The notes under the pieces are model-generated. The model was given only the letters and a program-made list of their open reading frames with translations. It had not been told where the DNA came from and made no database searches. The position numbers were made by a program, and so were the translations under genes. Shown here piece after piece: positions 12,680-20,121 of a stretch of DNA of 41,638 nucleotides (the first letter of the stretch is position 1; each line of letters opens with the position of its first letter). Origin of the DNA: a virus; IMG/VR virus record IMGVR_UViG_3300042992_000431, positions 1 to 41,638 of that record. One strand, given 5' to 3'.

Positions 12680-12811
12680 ATGAACGACCACTTTCATTCC
12701 TTAGTACGCTTCTACGTACTGCGAGTAACCGCGATGGAGACAGCCCTCAAGGCTGTCGAATCAGAGCGGGATGCACTGCTAAACGAACTGATGCTTCTGC
12801 GTCAAGAGTAA
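12680..12811 (+). CDS. Micro-gene, 43 aa coiled-coil-like
   Basis: A 43-residue frame (MNDHFHSLVRFYVLRVTAME...) ending in a heptad-like helix VESERDALLNELMLLRQE. It lies between two hairpin-containing gaps. The Leu spacing suggests a short coiled coil, perhaps for dimerisation. Function is unknown, and support comes mainly from codon pattern and context. Confidence 0.45.
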   Translation: MNDHFHSLVRFYVLRVTAMETALKAVESERDALLNELMLLRQE

Positions 12812-12822
12812 GGCTTCGTTAT

Positions 12823-12838
12823 CCTGGGGCAATCCAGG
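12823..12838 (+). other. Intergenic hairpin
   Basis: CCTGG-GGCAAT-CCAGG forms a 5-bp stem 11 bases after the preceding stop. CCAATTAACAAC and an ACTATG start follow at 12875. Confidence 0.4.
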
Positions 12839-12874
12839 CGCACTATATCCAATTAACAACAAACAAATAAAACT

Positions 12875-12967
12875 ATGAAACAAAAGATTGAAGCAATGGG
12901 TTATATCTATCTGACTATCATAACGATAGCGGTGTTCACAGCCCTAATAAACGCACACATACAATGA
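12875..12967 (+). CDS. Membrane microprotein, 30 aa
   Basis: The 30-residue product is essentially a single membrane helix (GYIYLTIITIAVFTALI) with a basic start (MKQKIEAM). The start context AAATAAAACTATG matches real genes nearby, and the stop overlaps the next ATG (ATGA at 12964). It is the second tiny membrane protein in this cluster. Confidence 0.5.
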   Translation: MKQKIEAMGYIYLTIITIAVFTALINAHIQ

Positions 12968-13101
12968 GAGAGCAGTTTATGCGGATAGCGATGGCGCGAT
13001 TGCGCCCCGCTTATCCTTTCAGACTACAGCGTATTGCTGTTGCCGCTAAGATGTGGAGCAGGTTTATATCGAGAAAAGTAGGCGCAGAAGGTGAAAACTA
13101 G
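12964..13101 (+). CDS. Basic micro-gene, 45 aa
   Basis: A 45-residue Arg-rich product (MREQFMRIAMARLRPAYPFR...) is translationally coupled by an ATGA overlap to the membrane microprotein. It may be amphipathic. There is no family match, and this could be a fortuitous frame. Confidence 0.4.
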   Translation: MREQFMRIAMARLRPAYPFRLQRIAVAAKMWSRFISRKVGAEGEN

Positions 13102-13111
13102 GTGCATATCT

Positions 13112-13255
13112 ATGAAACTTAAGCCCCTTGCAAACCTAAAGATTCAGCGACGTTTACTCGTTGAAGCAGTAGAGTACCACGACAATTTCTTAAATGATGC
13201 GTTTAAGCGCATCAATGAAATTGACCTGATCTTAGAAAGAAATAACAGCAAATAG
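13112..13255 (+). CDS. Hypothetical micro-gene, 47 aa helical
   Basis: A 47-residue helical product (MKLKPLANLKIQRRLLVEAV...) is followed at once by the promoter that drives the recombination operon. Its RRLLVEAVEYHDNFLNDAF stretch looks like an amphipathic helix. Function is unknown. Confidence 0.5.
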   Translation: MKLKPLANLKIQRRLLVEAVEYHDNFLNDAFKRINEIDLILERNNSK

Positions 13256-13286
13256 TTGCGTACCAGACATATTACTATTATCTTTG
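13256..13286 (+). promoter_or_regulatory. Promoter TTG-N20-TATCTTTG for recombination operon
   Basis: TTG at 13256-13258 and TATCTTTG at 13279-13286 are separated by 20 bases and lie 31 bases before the erf start. This is an excellent match to the Bacteroidota primary sigma factor consensus. Confidence 0.75.
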
Positions 13287-13317
13287 TACAAATTAATCAA
13301 TAATTCAATTAAACACT

Positions 13318-13914
13318 ATGAAAGAACAAACTTTCCAACAGCGACTGATCAATGTCCAGTCGCGACTCAAAGCCCCCAAGGGCCAATACAATTCTTTCGG
13401 TAAGTACTCTTACCGAAATCAGGAGGACATCCTCGAAGCACTCAAGCCACTGCTTGCAGAGAACGAACTTGTGCTTACACTATCTGACAGCATACACGAG
13501 ATCTTCGGACTTGTGTACGTGGAGTCAAAGGTTCGTGTGTCGTCGGGTGCCGAAGAAATCACCGTAACAGCTCAGGCAGGCATCGACCCGAACCGCAAGG
13601 GGATGGACATCGCCCAGTCGTTTGGCTCATCATCATCCTATGCTCGTAAGTATGCTCTTAATGCTATGTTCTTGATTGACGACACTAAAGATGCTGACTC
13701 TACCAATACGCACGGCAAGGGCTCCTCGGCTTCGGTGCCTACGGCGAAGCCGGTCGCCGCTAAGCCATCAGCAGGGTCTGAGCTTTTCCAAAAAGCTGTT
13801 GACCGAATGAAAGAGGTAGGTACTAAAGAGAAGTACGAAGAGATCTTAACAGCAATTGGGGACCAACTCTCTGATTCCCAGCGTAACGCGCTGTCTAAGT
13901 TCATCAAGAAGTAA
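13318..13914 (+). CDS. erf: Erf-family single-strand annealing recombinase
   Basis: This 198-residue protein matches the ERF superfamily. It has YSYRNQEDILEALKPLLAE near the N-terminus, a central strand region, then SFGSSSSYARKYALNAMF and LIDDTKDAD, the hallmark of Erf. The Ala/Pro/Lys-rich linker (about 135-150) and C-terminal helical region are common in the family. Erf proteins anneal complementary single strands and circularise or recombine phage DNA. It is the first gene after a strong promoter, and its stop overlaps the exonuclease start (TAATG), giving the classic exonuclease-annealase pair. Confidence 0.9.
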   Translation: MKEQTFQQRLINVQSRLKAPKGQYNSFGKYSYRNQEDILEALKPLLAENELVLTLSDSIHEIFGLVYVESKVRVSSGAEEITVTAQAGIDPNRKGMDIAQSFGSSSSYARKYALNAMFLIDDTKDADSTNTHGKGSSASVPTAKPVAAKPSAGSELFQKAVDRMKEVGTKEKYEEILTAIGDQLSDSQRNALSKFIKK

Positions 13915-14702
13915 TGAGCGAGATAATCTTGCTTGACGGCACGTCCTGGGAGAAGAACGTCTTGCTTGAGGCAATGATGGACGACGACTTCTACTATGGC
14001 TACCTAGGCTCTGCTTCACTATCATCTTCTTCCGACAAGCTTTTAAACGAAAGCCCGAAGGAGTACAAAAATATGCTAGAGGGGGCAAGGCTGGATACAC
14101 CAGCCCTTGCCATCGGCAAGCTAATCCACACTGCGGTCCTTGAGCCTGAGAAGGTAGAGGCTCTGTTTGTGAAGGTAGACGTGGCCTCCAAGGCATCGAA
14201 GATCTACAAGGATGCCAAGGAACAGCTGTTGAAGGGTCAAACGATCCTTACCACTAGCGAGTACGACCTTAGTATGGCTGTTGTGGAGGTTCTGCTTCGC
14301 AACGAGTTAGTTAAGGATATGCTAAAGGGTGGGGAGTTCGAGATGCCAGCCATTGGTGACGTATCTGGACTGCCCCACCGGGCGAAGGCGGACATCCTCC
14401 ACAGAGGTGTCGCCGTTTACGATCTTAAGACAACATCAGACATTGGCTCATTTAGCCACAGCGCAAAACGGTATGGATATCCAGCACAGGTATACATATA
14501 CTCTACGCTGTTTGGAATTGACTACAATAACTTTCAGTTCATAGTAGTCGATAAGGGAAGTAAGGATATTGGGGTTTTCTCCGTCTCTGAGTCCTTCTAC
14601 CTTGAGGGTAAGCGTTTAGTCGATAAAGCTGTCCGTGTTTACACGGAATACTTTATCAACGGCGAAGACCTCGATAATTATATAATAACAGGAGAACTTT
14701 AA
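13914..14702 (+). CDS. PD-(D/E)XK exonuclease, RecE/lambda-Exo type partner
   Basis: The 262-residue protein has the layout of phage PD-(D/E)XK exonucleases (PF12684-like). The N-terminal substrate segment reads LNESPKEYKNML, then ALAIGKLIHTAVLEPEK. The catalytic core is HRAKADILHRGVAVYDLKTTSD, with Asp160 and the Asp170-Leu-Lys172 pair, followed by YGYPAQVYIYSTLFG. It would resect duplex DNA to single strands for Erf to anneal. The start is the ATG overlapping the Erf stop. Confidence 0.85.
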   Translation: MSEIILLDGTSWEKNVLLEAMMDDDFYYGYLGSASLSSSSDKLLNESPKEYKNMLEGARLDTPALAIGKLIHTAVLEPEKVEALFVKVDVASKASKIYKDAKEQLLKGQTILTTSEYDLSMAVVEVLLRNELVKDMLKGGEFEMPAIGDVSGLPHRAKADILHRGVAVYDLKTTSDIGSFSHSAKRYGYPAQVYIYSTLFGIDYNNFQFIVVDKGSKDIGVFSVSESFYLEGKRLVDKAVRVYTEYFINGEDLDNYIITGEL

Positions 14703-14712
14703 TTTTAATTTT

Positions 14713-14991
14713 ATGTCATCATCAACAGATTATAAAAAGAAAATCAATTATATCGGCAATGTTTTTTACAACGAATACGAAGGTGAGTTCACTGGATATT
14801 CTCTGTACCTAACAGCAGAAGAGCTTGACAATGCTAAGGCATATCTAGCCGACACTGGTCGTGTATTGATTAAGCTTAGAACAGGTCGTGAGCCAAAGAA
14901 GCCTTACGCATCTATCGAAGCCGCTAAGACACCAGCACCACCTAAGACTGAACAGCCTCGGGTAATGCCAACTACCACGCTAGAATTCTAA
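14713..14991 (+). CDS. Hypothetical protein, 92 aa, recombination operon
   Basis: A 92-residue protein (MSSSTDYKKKINYIGNVFYN...) with a strand-rich front, a helix (TAEELDNAKAYLADTG) and a Pro/Lys-rich tail ending TTTLEF. Its place right after the exonuclease, the small size and the flexible tail with a short acidic-aromatic end are reminiscent of single-strand-binding accessory proteins. The resemblance is weak and no OB-fold motif can be shown. It overlaps the next ATG by one base. Confidence 0.6.
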   Translation: MSSSTDYKKKINYIGNVFYNEYEGEFTGYSLYLTAEELDNAKAYLADTGRVLIKLRTGREPKKPYASIEAAKTPAPPKTEQPRVMPTTTLEF

Positions 14992-15383
14992 TGCTGGAGA
15001 CTTCGATAGCATACCTGCTCTCGATGGAGTGGGGGAGGGACATCACTGCCCCCCCCTCTTCCTCCTTCTCCTTGACAAGCAGCAACGGATCAAAGGACGT
15101 TACGTTCTACATCATCCAGGCTACGCTTGACAATGGAGTTATACGATTCGTTCCTATGTCCACAAGCAAGGAGTTCATCGTTATGTTTATATGGAAGAAG
15201 GAAGGGGCCAACTGCGTAACTATCCCAACAGCTAAAATACAGGACGACCTACCTACTGGGATGATAACATCAAAGAAGATTGCAGATTCCTTAATCCATA
15301 AAACACAAATAGATGTCTCTTCCGATCTTTTACCTTCAGGCAACGATTTCATATACCAAAGGCAAGCAAAAGATAAAGCGTGA
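14991..15383 (+). CDS. Hypothetical protein, 130 aa
   Basis: A 130-residue protein (MLETSIAYLLSMEWGRDITA...) with strand-rich segments (VTFYIIQATLDNGVIRFVPM; EFIVMFIWKKEG) and a Lys-rich helical end. It is translationally coupled to the gene before it (TAATG). Its last 71 bases overlap the next gene in another frame. No family was recognised. Confidence 0.55.
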   Translation: MLETSIAYLLSMEWGRDITAPPSSSFSLTSSNGSKDVTFYIIQATLDNGVIRFVPMSTSKEFIVMFIWKKEGANCVTIPTAKIQDDLPTGMITSKKIADSLIHKTQIDVSSDLLPSGNDFIYQRQAKDKA

Positions 15384-15549
15384 GGAGTGGATTGTTTCTA
15401 AGTACGATACCGCAAGGGAGATAATGATCAACGACTCTAAGACCAATAAAAGCTTAGAGGACAGGGTCTACGGAAAGGCATACAAGGGAGAGAAGAAGAT
15501 TGTGATTGTAAAGATTAACTCAAAGAAAATAGTAGGATATGGAGTCTAA
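15313..15549 (+). CDS. Hypothetical basic protein, 78 aa
   Basis: A 78-residue Lys-rich protein (MSLPIFYLQATISYTKGKQK...) with the KREEWIVSKYDTAREIM segment typical of small nucleic-acid-associated phage proteins. The ATG at 15313 is the only good start before residue 38, so a 71-base overlap with the upstream frame is implied. Function is unknown. Confidence 0.55.
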   Translation: MSLPIFYLQATISYTKGKQKIKREEWIVSKYDTAREIMINDSKTNKSLEDRVYGKAYKGEKKIVIVKINSKKIVGYGV

Positions 15550-15808
15550 AAACAAAGGAGCCGGAGAGGATATGAAGTTTATATTCTGGGATGATGTTGG
15601 TGACAGCCAAGATCACGTCGACAACCAATGCGACTGCCCTCCTTGGAAAACTGAGATTGCTTACAACGAACTCAATAAGCCTTGCTGCATTGCTAAGGCA
15701 AGGCAACAAGACTTTCTAGAGCAGAAAAGACTCGATGAACGTATGAGAGTTATTATGCAGAATGGTAACACCGGCGAGCACTACCCAGAGTATGACGATG
15801 AAAAATAA
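15539..15808 (+). CDS. Hypothetical protein with Cys cluster, 89 aa
   Basis: This 89-residue protein (MESKNKGAGEDMKFIFWDDV...) has a Cys pattern NQCDCPPW...NKPCCIAKA that could bind zinc or an iron cofactor, followed by a charged helix. The start overlaps the previous gene by 11 bases. No named family was recognised. Confidence 0.6.
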   Translation: MESKNKGAGEDMKFIFWDDVGDSQDHVDNQCDCPPWKTEIAYNELNKPCCIAKARQQDFLEQKRLDERMRVIMQNGNTGEHYPEYDDEK

Positions 15809-15962
15809 AAGGCTAATACTTGAACAGTATAATAAGGCGAAGAACTTTCGCAACGTATGTATGTATGATGGTAAGCAGGCAGAGGCTAAGTACTGGTCTG
15901 GCTACATCGACGCACTCAGTTTAATTATAGAGACACAGATAGATGAAAAAGACAGCAATTAA
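15798..15962 (+). CDS. Hypothetical protein, 54 aa
   Basis: I choose the ATG at 15798 (MKNKRLILEQYNKAKNFRNV); an ATG two codons upstream is equally possible. The product is basic then mixed, with YDGKQAEAKYWSGYIDALSL as a likely helix. It overlaps both neighbours by a few bases. Confidence 0.55.
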   Translation: MKNKRLILEQYNKAKNFRNVCMYDGKQAEAKYWSGYIDALSLIIETQIDEKDSN

Positions 15963-16131
15963 AGAAGTCGAAGACAAACTAAACGAACTAGATTCCAAGG
16001 AGTTCTACCGATGGATCATAATGAATATGCCTAGGCTATTGGTAGTAGACAAGAAGTCTACTCAAGAGAAACGTGATGATGTATTGACGAGTTTGTACAG
16101 CCACCCACGGCACATAGGGTCGAAGTACTAA
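15943..16131 (+). CDS. Hypothetical protein, possibly broken or frameshifted
   Basis: The zero frame gives 62 residues (MKKTAIKEVEDKLNELDSKE...) ending SLYSHPRHIGSKY. A -1 shift at about 16083 (GTA then ATT) would instead read IDEFVQPPTAHRVEVLKLLG and continue to a stop at 16211. That gives a roughly 90-residue product that looks more like a natural protein than the zero-frame tail. Either a base was lost here, by mutation or assembly error, or the shift is programmed. No strong slippery heptamer is visible. Family unknown. Confidence 0.5.
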   Translation: MKKTAIKEVEDKLNELDSKEFYRWIIMNMPRLLVVDKKSTQEKRDDVLTSLYSHPRHIGSKY

Positions 16132-16237
16132 AGCTGTTGGGAGTTACTGAGGCGCAAGATGTAGCAGCTAATGCTACGAAAGTCAAGAGAAGTATCTTCA
16201 TAGAATGTTAATTTAATGTTAAATATACAAAAAACAA

Positions 16238-16462
16238 ATGAAAAACAATAAAACAACCAAAAGAGTAGACCTTCCAGTGGATGAGTTTATCAATCAATTT
16301 CCACTAACCGCACAGCTTGAAATAGACTACTTCTTCAAAGAGAATAGGTCAATACGGAAGTCAGTGCCAACAGTTCTTGACTTTCTTCTTGATGCATTCG
16401 AAGGGCACGAAGAGGAGAAGGAGATCAAGAAGCTACTCAAGTTGTACGACAAGGAAAAATGA
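16238..16462 (+). CDS. Hypothetical protein, 74 aa
   Basis: A 74-residue charged helical protein (MKNNKTTKRVDLPVDEFINQ...) with a C-terminal acidic-basic helix (EGHEEEKEIKKLLKLYDKEK). It follows a 106-base stretch that contains the shifted-frame tail of the previous gene. It overlaps the next gene by four bases. Confidence 0.6.
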   Translation: MKNNKTTKRVDLPVDEFINQFPLTAQLEIDYFFKENRSIRKSVPTVLDFLLDAFEGHEEEKEIKKLLKLYDKEK

Positions 16463-16746
16463 AAATAGAGATAACAATGACCGAGCTGTTACTAATCATT
16501 GATATGATTAAGAACGGCATCGAACCAGAAGACAACGAAGGCACGGACTTCTACACTGAAGATGAACTTAATAACAATAAAACAATGACTGACATAACAA
16601 AATGCTGGGGACACGGATGTGATCTCAAGGAATCTTGCTACCGCTTCACTGCCTCCGAAGGTATGTATCAATCCTACTTTATGAACTCACCTATTAAGGA
16701 CGGCAAGTGCGAATACCAGTGGGATACTAGCGCCAAAGAGAAATGA
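16459..16746 (+). CDS. Small protein with phage Cys motif, 95 aa
   Basis: The first 42 residues (MKIEITMTELLLIIDMIKNG...) look like a separate helical module. From residue 43 (MTDITKCWGHGCDLKESCYR) the pattern C-x4-C-x5-CYRF...YQSYF...C-x-YQW matches a common small phage protein family that I recall as about 50 residues long with four Cys residues, likely a zinc site. The N-terminal module may be a fusion, or translation may start internally at that Met. Function is unknown. Confidence 0.65.
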   Translation: MKIEITMTELLLIIDMIKNGIEPEDNEGTDFYTEDELNNNKTMTDITKCWGHGCDLKESCYRFTASEGMYQSYFMNSPIKDGKCEYQWDTSAKEK

Positions 16747-17030
16747 AAACACCAAGATTAACCAAACAGCAAAAGCGAGAGCAGGCAGTGATTGACCTAC
16801 TCAATCAGATGTTTGTTATTGCCGGACACGATGTTACCTACGATGACATCAAGGGTAGAACCGACAACTGGTGGGCCGAGTGGACTATGACTATGGATCA
16901 GTCCGACCAGTGGATGGCCTGGGGCGTAGACTACCTACGTAAGAATCTAAAGCTAAACAAAACCTTAGCTGAGAAAGAAATGCAGTGGATCAACGTACAA
17001 TGGGGGCTCAAGTATAGTGATTTGAAATGA
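16743..17030 (+). CDS. Hypothetical Trp-rich protein, 95 aa
   Basis: A 95-residue protein (MKTPRLTKQQKREQAVIDLL...) with many Trp residues (NWWAEWTMTMDQSDQWMAWG), resembling small phage proteins of unknown role. It overlaps the preceding stop by ATGA. It ends the run before a 199-base regulatory gap. Confidence 0.65.
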   Translation: MKTPRLTKQQKREQAVIDLLNQMFVIAGHDVTYDDIKGRTDNWWAEWTMTMDQSDQWMAWGVDYLRKNLKLNKTLAEKEMQWINVQWGLKYSDLK

Positions 17031-17044
17031 ACCCTTTATAGTGC

Positions 17045-17180
17045 ATTAAGGCGCACTTGACCTGTTAATGTACGTTTTAATGTACATTATGACTACAAAT
17101 TGTGCAATTAAAGGTACATTATCAAACGAAAAAATAAGTGTATTTATTTGCATATAGGCCAAACCAATGCGTACATTTAC
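17045..17180 (+). promoter_or_regulatory. Operator-like GTACATTA repeats and promoter
   Basis: TAATGTAC at 17066-17073 pairs with GTACATTA at 17082-17089 as an 8-bp palindrome with an 8-base loop. Part of it repeats directly at 17078-17085. Further GTACATTA copies lie at 17114-17121 and, as GTACATTTA, at 17171-17179. TTGCATA at 17148-17154 with CATTTA at 17174 resembles the early promoter, with one extra base. The last repeat copy sits on the promoter box, so a bound protein would block it. Confidence 0.55.
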
Positions 17181-17229
17181 AATTAAATACGTATAATATG
17201 TCCAGTAAATTTTATTAAAAACAAAACAA

Positions 17230-17493
17230 ATGAAAGCAGAATCAATTAAAGAACCAGATAACACTGTAGGATATGTGGAGTATAGCATAAAGCAGAAGTG
17301 TCTCCACTTCAATCAACATACGAAAGGACGATTCCGCCATAGTAGATCAGAAGATTGGGATGTTATTGGTTTCTGTACGTTTGACACTGGAGTGAAAATC
17401 GCAATGTATTGTCAGGACGTCTTGGATAAAGAGGGAAAGTTTGACATAAGAGATGTTAGGATTGCGTATGAACTATATAAAGAAACCGAATAA
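17230..17493 (+). CDS. Hypothetical protein, 87 aa
   Basis: An 87-residue protein (MKAESIKEPDNTVGYVEYSI...) with a mixed fold. A His/Arg-rich stretch (FNQHTKGRFRHSRSEDWD) may contact nucleic acid. It is the first gene after the operator-like repeats and is followed two bases later by the MazG/DUF1599-like gene. No family was recognised. Confidence 0.6.
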   Translation: MKAESIKEPDNTVGYVEYSIKQKCLHFNQHTKGRFRHSRSEDWDVIGFCTFDTGVKIAMYCQDVLDKEGKFDIRDVRIAYELYKETE

Positions 17494-17495
17494 AA

Positions 17496-17942
17496 ATGAA
17501 CGACTCAGCTATAAAGATTCTAAAAACAGCAAATGCTGTTAGGGATTTATTGTTAGAAAAAAATAAAGCATATGGGGACTCAGCACTTGAGCCTTCCAAT
17601 ATCTTTGCAAAGGGTTCCGCTGTAGAGAACATCTGCTGTCGTATTGACGACAAGCTGATGCGAATCAAAAACAAAGGGATCAACGACTCCACGGAGGATA
17701 CTATTCAGGACCTAATAGGTTATTTAATTTTACTTAAAATTGCAGTTGAAGATGAGCGTACTAGAACAATCAATAACCATATTTCCGAGTATTCTACACA
17801 CGGAGAAACCTTCGTACATAACGATATCCGCCGCACTCCAAAGAATCTCGACTGGTGGGAAACATCTACCTCTAGTTCAGCAAGTCAGAGAAGGCCAAAA
17901 AGAAGCGAAGAAGAAGCTTCCGGTGATCCTATGGGCGGGTGA
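17496..17942 (+). CDS. DUF1599/MazG-like nucleotide-associated protein
   Basis: Residues about 5-85 contain LLLEKNKAYGDSALEPSNIF, ICCRIDDKLMRI and DTIQDLIGYLILLKIAV. This is the pattern of DUF1599, also called nucleotide modification associated domain 1, a MazG-like all-helical fold. Such proteins are thought to act on nucleotides or in base modification in phages. The natural domain seems to end near EDE. The last 60 residues or so are low-complexity (SSSASQRRPKRSEEE) and overlap the start of the primase-helicase by 191 bases, so the stop codon may have been lost. Confidence 0.7.
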   Translation: MNDSAIKILKTANAVRDLLLEKNKAYGDSALEPSNIFAKGSAVENICCRIDDKLMRIKNKGINDSTEDTIQDLIGYLILLKIAVEDERTRTINNHISEYSTHGETFVHNDIRRTPKNLDWWETSTSSSASQRRPKRSEEEASGDPMGG

Positions 17943-19578
17943 GTTTGACTCACGCCGCGACGAATCAATACGACAGCACAGCGGACTGATAGTCCTTGAC
18001 TTCGACCACCTAGACGTGGAAGGAAGCAAAGACATTTTATCCACAGATCCATATGTATTCGCCTGCTGGATATCTCCATCCGGCGAAGGGCTCAAGGCAC
18101 TGGTCAACGTATCGAATCCAAGCCTACATAGAGACCATTTCCGAGCACTTCAGGCATACTTTGATGCTGAGTATGGTCTAGAGGTAGACCCCTCTGGAAT
18201 CAACGAATCTCGCGCCTGCTTTGACAGCTACGACCCAGAGATTGTAGTCAACGAAGGCTCCAAGATATTCGGGCAGATGATGTCCGAGAAGTCTATAGCT
18301 CAGAAGGTACAGCCGAAGGACCACTACACCGACTACAATAAGTTGGCGGTGGTGTCATCTATGATACGCCGAGCAGAGGATGGAGAGAAGCACGCGATAC
18401 TTCTCAAGGCAGCGATCCTATGTGGCGGCTATATTGCTGTTGGACGTATGGAAGAGGACGAGGCATACCACGTACTCGAGAGGGAGATCCTTAGGCGCGA
18501 TGTGGACTCCATAGAGACCGCACGCAACACAATCAAGGACGGCATAGAGAAGGGCAAGACGATGCCCATCCGTGAGGTACTAGAGGAGGAGAACTCCGCC
18601 AAGCTGGAGATGATGATCAACGACGGGGATATGTCGTTCATATCCTCCGACGATGAAGACTACCGATGGATTCAGGACTACATAGAGGGCAAGATACAGC
18701 TAGGCCTTACCACTGGGTGCAAGGACTTTGACAAGCACTTCCTGATCAAGAGAGACCTAACCGTAATCAACGGAATATCAAACATTGGTAAGTCTACGTT
18801 CTCTCTATATATGATTGTATCTACTGCAGTTAACCACAACTGGAGGTGGATTATATACTCATCAGAGAACCGCACCGCTGCAGTTAAGATGAAGCTCATA
18901 CAGTTTGCTGCAAATATGCAGGTCAAGGAGATGAATGGATACGACCTTAAGAGGTCGTACCAATGGGTCAATGACCACTTCACGATAATCAGTAACAAGA
19001 GCATCTACTCCTACAGCGACCTGCTGGTGTTCGGAGAGAAGCTAATACGCCAGGGAGACTACGATGGCTACTTCATTGATCCGTACAACAGCCTAAAGAT
19101 TCAGATGTCTTCTGGCTCTTCGCTCACCACCCACGACTACCACTACGAGGCTGCCTCTGAGTTCCTTTCGTTTACCCAGTCCCACAATATGGGCCTATGG
19201 CTGTCTACCCACGCCATCACCGAAGCGCAGAGGCGTAAGGGAGAGGACGGACTACCGAAGGCTCCCTATGCTGAGGACACCGAAGGTGGAGGTAAATTCG
19301 TAAATAAGTCTGATAATTTCTTGACATTCCACAGGAAAATTCAGCACCCAGAGTACGATATGAGGCGTACCGTTGAGGTACACGTAAGAAAGATTAGGGA
19401 GGTAGAGTCCGGTGGGGAACCCACAAGCCTCGACTATCCTGTTCTGTTTGAGATGAATGGGCTAAGCTCTGGCTTCGTAAACAAGTTTACAGGAAAGCCA
19501 TTGTTTAAGTCTATACTTGCCGATGTACCTCCACCAAAGATTAACTTCGAAGGTGTTGTGTATGAAGATGCTTTCTAG
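17752..19578 (+). CDS. Primase-helicase, BT4734-like N-domain plus DnaB-like core
   Basis: I use the ATG at 17752 (MSVLEQSITIFPSILHTEKP), which fits the usual start of the BT4734-like domain; an ATG four codons earlier is possible. Residues to about 170 match this domain (KLPVILWAGEFDSRR, SGLIVLDFDHLD, FACWISPSGEGLKALV, LEVDPSGINESRACF), which often fronts Bacteroidota primases. After an Asp/Glu-rich linker comes a DnaB/Twinkle-type ATPase with Walker A GISNIGKST (341-349) and Walker B IDPYN (Asp443), then LSTHAITEAQRR. It would unwind DNA and possibly prime. A perfect DnaA-box match inside it (18037-18045) is probably chance. Confidence 0.85.
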   Translation: MSVLEQSITIFPSILHTEKPSYITISAALQRISTGGKHLPLVQQVREGQKEAKKKLPVILWAGEFDSRRDESIRQHSGLIVLDFDHLDVEGSKDILSTDPYVFACWISPSGEGLKALVNVSNPSLHRDHFRALQAYFDAEYGLEVDPSGINESRACFDSYDPEIVVNEGSKIFGQMMSEKSIAQKVQPKDHYTDYNKLAVVSSMIRRAEDGEKHAILLKAAILCGGYIAVGRMEEDEAYHVLEREILRRDVDSIETARNTIKDGIEKGKTMPIREVLEEENSAKLEMMINDGDMSFISSDDEDYRWIQDYIEGKIQLGLTTGCKDFDKHFLIKRDLTVINGISNIGKSTFSLYMIVSTAVNHNWRWIIYSSENRTAAVKMKLIQFAANMQVKEMNGYDLKRSYQWVNDHFTIISNKSIYSYSDLLVFGEKLIRQGDYDGYFIDPYNSLKIQMSSGSSLTTHDYHYEAASEFLSFTQSHNMGLWLSTHAITEAQRRKGEDGLPKAPYAEDTEGGGKFVNKSDNFLTFHRKIQHPEYDMRRTVEVHVRKIREVESGGEPTSLDYPVLFEMNGLSSGFVNKFTGKPLFKSILADVPPPKINFEGVVYEDAF

Positions 19579-19586
19579 TATCTTTG
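19556..19586 (+). promoter_or_regulatory. Promoter TTG-N20-TATCTTTG, leaderless GTG gene
   Basis: TTG at 19556-19558 and TATCTTTG at 19579-19586 have the same 20-base spacing as at 13256. Only four bases separate the box from the GTG at 19591, so the mRNA probably starts on or next to the codon. Confidence 0.7.
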
Positions 19587-19590
19587 ACTA

Positions 19591-20121
19591 GTGATAAATA
19601 ATTATAATGAAATTGAGATATCAATACCAAAGCCTCCGTCACTTAATCAGCTCTACGCTGGCAAGTTTTGGACGTTCCGCCACAGGGAAAAAGAAAAGTA
19701 TTTTAATGGCCTTTCCACTGCGCTTGAAGGACACGACAAATGGTCTACGGACCGCTTCGCTATCCACCTACGCTATAATTCTAAATTCGACGTTGACAAT
19801 TCTGTTGTTGCTGTTAAGTTTCTTGCAGATTATCTACGCTATAATGGATACGTTATCGATGATACTCCTAAACATTTCTTGGAGCTTAGAATCACGTTTG
19901 ATGCGGAACTCAAAAAGGATCAATACATCGCTAAAATAATCTGTTATAACTATAATTTAATTCAAAACAATAACGATAATGACATTAGAGCAACTAAGCC
20001 GGGTGTACTTCATAGCGACCTCGAGGATATCAGCGGGGAGCGCGGAACTGTACGAAGACCTACACGACCAAAAAGGAAGCCCGCTGCTAGACCCAAAGCA
20101 GGTAAGCGAGATAACAAATAA
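19591..20121 (+). CDS. RusA-like Holliday junction resolvase with extra tail
   Basis: The start is GTG at 19591, the only one near the conserved N-terminus (IPKPPSLNQLYAGKFWTFRH). VDNSVVAVKFLADYLRYNGY and VIDDTPKHFLELRITFD match the RusA family, whose Asp residues bind magnesium and cut four-way junctions. The domain ends near residue 125. The remaining 50 or so residues are Arg/Lys/Pro-rich (GTVRRPTRPKRKPAARPKAG) and overlap the next gene by 143 bases. They may be a DNA-binding tail or simply a read-through of a frame lacking stops. Confidence 0.8.
   Translation: MINNYNEIEISIPKPPSLNQLYAGKFWTFRHREKEKYFNGLSTALEGHDKWSTDRFAIHLRYNSKFDVDNSVVAVKFLADYLRYNGYVIDDTPKHFLELRITFDAELKKDQYIAKIICYNYNLIQNNNDNDIRATKPGVLHSDLEDISGERGTVRRPTRPKRKPAARPKAGKRDNK

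Noticed and set aside
18037-18045. Perfect TTATCCACA DnaA box
   Set aside because: It is a single copy inside the primase-helicase coding sequence. About one third of such a match is expected by chance in a window this size.
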